Assembly (NCBI RefSeq): GCF_013204845.1
Contig: NZ_JABMKY010000020.1
Coordinates: 62,001 to 126,000 of the forward strand
Length of the DNA stretch: 64,000 bases
Reading direction: 5' to 3'
Origin: Paenibacillus qinlingensis
GTDB lineage: Bacteria > Bacillota > Bacilli > Paenibacillales > NBRC-103111
Shown: one piece after another, positions 63,914-64,000 of the stretch
Numbering within the stretch: position 1 is the stretch's first letter
How the letters are laid out: each line of letters begins with the position of its first letter
Notes under the pieces: model-generated
What the model was told of the DNA's origin: nothing
Databases searched by the model: none
What the model saw: the letters and a program-made list of their open reading frames with translations, nothing else
Made by a program: the position numbers and the translations under genes

Positions 63914-64000
63914 ATGAAGGTGGATACCAATCTTTATGTAAGTATCGGTGTCAAGCTTACAGTTGCTTTAATCGGTCTTTTAATCATGACGAGGCTGCTA
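63914..64000 (+). CDS. DUF421/YetF-like membrane protein, 3' truncated by window end
   Basis: ATG 63914 follows GAAGGGA and is open to the last base (29 codons). SIGVKLTVALIGLLIMTRLL matches the first membrane helix of DUF421/YetF-family proteins, which continue with a conserved Gly-Lys-Lys segment beyond the window. Only the N-terminus can be seen, so the family call is tentative. Confidence 0.6.
   Translation, partial: MKVDTNLYVSIGVKLTVALIGLLIMTRLL

Noticed and set aside
1..64000. tRNA, rRNA, known riboswitch, transposase or phage genes
   Set aside because: No cloverleaf, rRNA-like, riboswitch-consensus, transposase or phage sequence was recognised on reading either strand; small structured RNAs could be missed without a covariance search.

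Overview
The window looks like a chromosomal segment of a Gram-positive, spore-forming member of the Paenibacillaceae (Paenibacillus or Cohnella type). The signs are strong AGGAGG-type ribosome binding sites, frequent TTG and GTG starts, an S-layer-homology (SLH) surface protein, a YheC/YheD-type spore-coat ATP-grasp protein, and many sugar ABC importers of the Lpl/Yes type paired with membrane-bound AraC regulators and YesMN two-component systems. No rRNA, tRNA, CRISPR array, transposase or phage gene was seen.

Layout. (1) 1-5.8 kb: a secreted multidomain protein, cut by the window edge, that ends in a cohesin-like region, a FIVAR-like helical region and a dockerin-like EF-hand pair. It is followed by an SLH-anchored protein with its own cohesin-like domain. 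(2) 6.3-12.9 kb: a catabolic cluster of a Gfo/Idh/MocA oxidoreductase, a DUF993 aldolase-like protein, a TIM-barrel isomerase, an AraC regulator, a di-iron ferritin-like protein, a possible 50-aa acidic peptide and a glycerate kinase. (3) 13.0-19.0 kb: a membrane AraC regulator divergent from a permease/binding-protein/permease importer. (4) 19.1-26.9 kb: a block with the same order as Bacillus subtilis yesMNOPQR (sensor kinase, response regulator, binding protein, two permeases, GH105 hydrolase), consistent with rhamnogalacturonan fragment use. (5) 27.4-30.3 kb, minus strand: a spore-coat ATP-grasp protein and a GH42 beta-galactosidase. (6) 30.5-35.8 kb: an Lpl-type importer and a diguanylate cyclase. 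(7) 36.0-46.1 kb: a membrane AraC regulator, another Lpl-type importer and a secreted GH51-type arabinofuranosidase. This stretch carries several gene relics and a duplicated promoter. (8) 46.5-59 kb: visibly more AT-rich accessory DNA with many short single genes. They include an esterase, ArgC with a GNAT protein, a leader-peptide attenuator followed by an uncharacterised 128-aa gene, a Nudix protein, pentapeptide repeats, DUF4272, a CPBP protease and DUF2809. A TetR regulator sits next to a broken alpha/beta hydrolase. (9) 59.9-64 kb: a PoxB-type pyruvate oxidase, a hybrid sensor kinase and the start of a DUF421/YetF-like membrane protein.

How the parts work together. Most of the first 46 kb reads as a plant cell-wall (pectin side-chain, arabinan, galactan) utilisation island. 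Surface enzymes cut polymer, four CUT1-type importers (none with its own ATPase gene here) bring in oligosaccharides, and intracellular GH105 and GH42 enzymes finish the digestion. Three membrane-bound sensors (two AraC proteins, one YesMN pair) probably control it. The clearest candidates for undescribed biology are the ribosome-mediated attenuator at 50.56-50.76 kb with a His-rich 15-residue leader peptide, the DUF993/TIM-barrel/di-iron cluster, and the dispersed palindromic repeats paired with C-rich tandem repeats in two spacers.
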